Positions 13,707-15,129 of a stretch of DNA of 15,129 nucleotides are shown here, in pieces. The translations under genes and the position numbers were made by a program. Each line of letters opens with the position of its first letter. Position 1 is the first letter of the stretch. Under the pieces are notes generated by a model. That model was not told where the DNA came from. It worked only from the letters and a program-made list of their open reading frames with translations, and ran no database searches. The stretch is from Pseudomonadota bacterium (lineage in GTDB: Bacteria; Pseudomonadota; Alphaproteobacteria; Rhizobiales; Beijerinckiaceae): positions 1-15,129 of the forward strand of contig JAEXGT010000049.1 of NCBI GenBank assembly GCA_023450615.1. The letters are read 5' to 3'.

Positions 13707-14621
13707 ATGATGGAGTTCGCATCCGCCTTTCAGGTAACGCCATCGGATGGGGAGAAGCCCGGCGCCTTCGCGGTCTTCCCCTATGATCGCGATCTCGTGC
13801 GCCGGTTCCGTGAAGACTTTCCCCGCGCCCGCTGGCGAGGCGAGGAGCTTGGCTGGTTCGTGCCGGGAACCACCGCCGTGCAACGGCTCAACACCTGGAT
13901 GGCGCAGGAACTCGAAACCCTCGACCGTCATGCGGATGCAAAGGGGCGTGATGCCTATCTCTTCGAGCCGCTGGAAAGTCCGTATCTGAAGGTGGATGAC
14001 GACCTGAGAATCCGCACGCCTTATTCGCTTACGATCGTCGAGGCGCTGAGATCCATCCCGTGGGCTCACTGGAACCCTGACGAAAAGATCTGGCACGTTC
14101 CGTTCCGCTCCTATGAGGAACTGCGCCATCTATGGCCCGTCATCGAGGAGGCGGCGCGGCGCAACGAGCCGGCGGAACGGAAGAGACGGCGTGAGGAGCG
14201 GAGAAAGCACGGTCCCGAGCCTCCCAATCCCGCGCAGGCCGAGCGTCGTCGCAGGCGCTATCCGGTTCCGGGGGATGATCTTCCGCCTCTCGACACGCCG
14301 CTTGCAACTTTCGCCTGGGGCGTCGTGGCGTTTGAGGATATCGAAAGCCATGTGATCGAGGAGGCTTTGGACCAAAGCCTTTATCCGCATGTGAAGGATG
14401 ATCCCAAGCGCTATGTTTGGGCGCGCTGGCGGATGCCGAGTCTGCAGGAGATCTACGGCGCAAGGCCCGCGCGTGAACCCGAGGATCGCGCGTTGCGCGA
14501 GAGCAGGGGGTGGTGGCGGCCCAGCCGTGAGGAATTGCAGGAACGGGCGCGCGAACTGCGCGAGATCGAGCGCGCTCAGCGCTCGCGTGACATGGCGCAC
14601 AAGAACCCGGCAGGTCTCTGA
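13707..14621 (+). CDS. Conserved protein with two HARP-like repeats, no helicase domain
   Basis: 304 residues, function unknown. Two copies of a HARP-like unit are visible. The first, at about 25-68, has RARWRGEELGWFVPG. The second, at about 104-148, has IPWAHWNPDEKIWHVPFRSY. In SMARCAL1 and relatives, HARP domains bind branched DNA and sit before a SNF2 helicase; here the helicase is absent. A basic Arg-rich segment follows (about 151-187), then a C-terminal half with no recognised fold (RYVWARWRMPSLQEIYG) and a charged helix at about 273-296. It is convergent with ssb, 68 bases apart, which fits a role at single-stranded or forked DNA, but that is inference. Two start codons are adjacent: ATG 13707 lies three bases and ATG 13710 six bases from GAAGGA (13698-13703), so the second may be the real start. 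No signal peptide or membrane segment. Confidence 0.8.
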   Translation: MMEFASAFQVTPSDGEKPGAFAVFPYDRDLVRRFREDFPRARWRGEELGWFVPGTTAVQRLNTWMAQELETLDRHADAKGRDAYLFEPLESPYLKVDDDLRIRTPYSLTIVEALRSIPWAHWNPDEKIWHVPFRSYEELRHLWPVIEEAARRNEPAERKRRREERRKHGPEPPNPAQAERRRRRYPVPGDDLPPLDTPLATFAWGVVAFEDIESHVIEEALDQSLYPHVKDDPKRYVWARWRMPSLQEIYGARPAREPEDRALRESRGWWRPSREELQERARELREIERAQRSRDMAHKNPAGL

Positions 14622-14640
14622 TGCTTCCGGCAACGGAGCC

Positions 14641-14669
14641 ATAAAAAATCCGGGCCTAGAGGCCCGGAT
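14641..14669 (-). terminator. Intrinsic terminator of ssb
   Basis: Perfect 9-bp stem ATCCGGGCC (14648-14656) and GGCCCGGAT (14661-14669) with a four-base loop. On the minus strand it is followed by a T-run (complement of the A-run at 14643-14647), 20 bases after the ssb stop codon. On the plus strand it lacks a T-run, so it serves ssb and not the HARP-like gene. Confidence 0.9.
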
Positions 14670-14689
14670 CGCGATGTTCCAAGGATGTC

Positions 14690-15129
14690 TTAGAAGGGGA
14701 TGTCGTCATCGAAGTCGCTGCGGCGGGAGCCTGCGCCAGCCGGTTCCGGCCTGCGTTCCATGGGGGACGCGCGGCCGAAATCGCCGCCGCGGCTGATCTG
14801 CCCGCCGCCTTCCTCGTCACCGTAATCCGACGAGCCGCCGCCCTGGCGCCCGTCCAGCAGCGTCAGCTCGCCGCGGAAGCGCTGCAGCACCACCTCGGTG
14901 GAATACTTCTCGACACCCTGCTGGTCGGTCCACTTGCGGGTCTGGAGCTGGCCCTCGATGTAAACCTTCGAGCCCTTCTTCAGATACTGCTCTGCCACCC
15001 GGGCCAGGTTCTCGTTGAAGATCACCACCGAGTGCCACTCGGTCTTTTCCTTGCGCTCCCCGGTGGCCTTGTCCTTCCAGCTCTCCGAGGTCGCGATCCG
15101 CAGGTTCACCACCGGCTCGCCGTTGTTCA
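14690..15129 (-). CDS. ssb: Single-stranded DNA-binding protein (5' end outside window)
   Basis: OB-fold SSB that coats single-stranded DNA in replication, recombination and repair and recruits partners through its C-terminal tip. The reading frame stays open to the window edge (NNGEPVVNLRIATSESW), so the GTG at 15112 is an internal Val codon and about 20-25 N-terminal residues are missing. Family hallmarks are TSESWKDKATGERKEKTEWH, KKGSKVYIEGQLQTRKW and a Gly-rich, disordered linker. The conserved acidic tip DDDIPF ends the protein. The sequence is closest in feel to Hyphomicrobiales SSBs and is one of the better lineage markers here. Confidence 0.97.
   Translation of the reverse strand, partial: NNGEPVVNLRIATSESWKDKATGERKEKTEWHSVVIFNENLARVAEQYLKKGSKVYIEGQLQTRKWTDQQGVEKYSTEVVLQRFRGELTLLDGRQGGGSSDYGDEEGGGQISRGGDFGRASPMERRPEPAGAGSRRSDFDDDIPF

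Noticed and set aside
14130..14642. 170-codon minus-strand frame opposite the HARP-like gene
   Set aside because: Overlaps the better supported plus-strand gene, which has a ribosome binding site and domain similarity; this one would also run into the ssb terminator.

Overview
The window looks like GC-rich alphaproteobacterial DNA, most likely Hyphomicrobiales (a Microvirga, Methylobacterium or Bosea kind of genome). This rests on the SSB protein with its DDDIPF tip, the initiator-type tRNA 3' half, the PrtD/HlyD transporter pair and the coding style. No gene fixes the genus.

Layout. (1) 1-35 is the 3' end of a tRNA, probably initiator tRNA-Met, followed by a strong hairpin at 42-73. (2) 89-10214, minus strand, is a three-gene type I secretion operon transcribed right to left. 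It holds a 2296-residue secreted protein with an animal-type haem peroxidase domain plus many RTX calcium-binding repeats, then a PrtD-family ABC exporter, then an HlyD-family membrane fusion protein. No TolC-like outer membrane partner is present. (3) 10215-10592 is a 378-base divergent control region with several inverted repeats, including two leader pairings that cannot coexist and that bear on the peroxidase ribosome binding site. (4) 10593-13620, plus strand, is a NarX/DegS-type sensor kinase overlapping a NarL-type response regulator, followed after 204 bases by a paralogous regulator with a degenerate receiver. (5) 13707-14621, plus strand, is a protein with two HARP-like repeats and no helicase. 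(6) 14690-15129, minus strand, is ssb, cut off by the window edge, with a textbook intrinsic terminator.

How they may work together. The peroxidase lacks an N-terminal signal peptide and ends in a C-terminal Asp plus hydrophobic residues (DFIF), as type I substrates do. The adjacent ABC and HlyD proteins are its obvious exporter. RTX proteins fused to animal haem peroxidases are known from Mn(II)-oxidising alphaproteobacteria (the MopA-type enzymes of Aurantimonas, Roseobacter and Erythrobacter), so extracellular Mn(II) or organic substrate peroxidation is the leading hypothesis. The divergent kinase and two regulators are candidate controllers of the operon, by position only. The HARP-like protein next to ssb looks like a separate DNA-maintenance neighbourhood.
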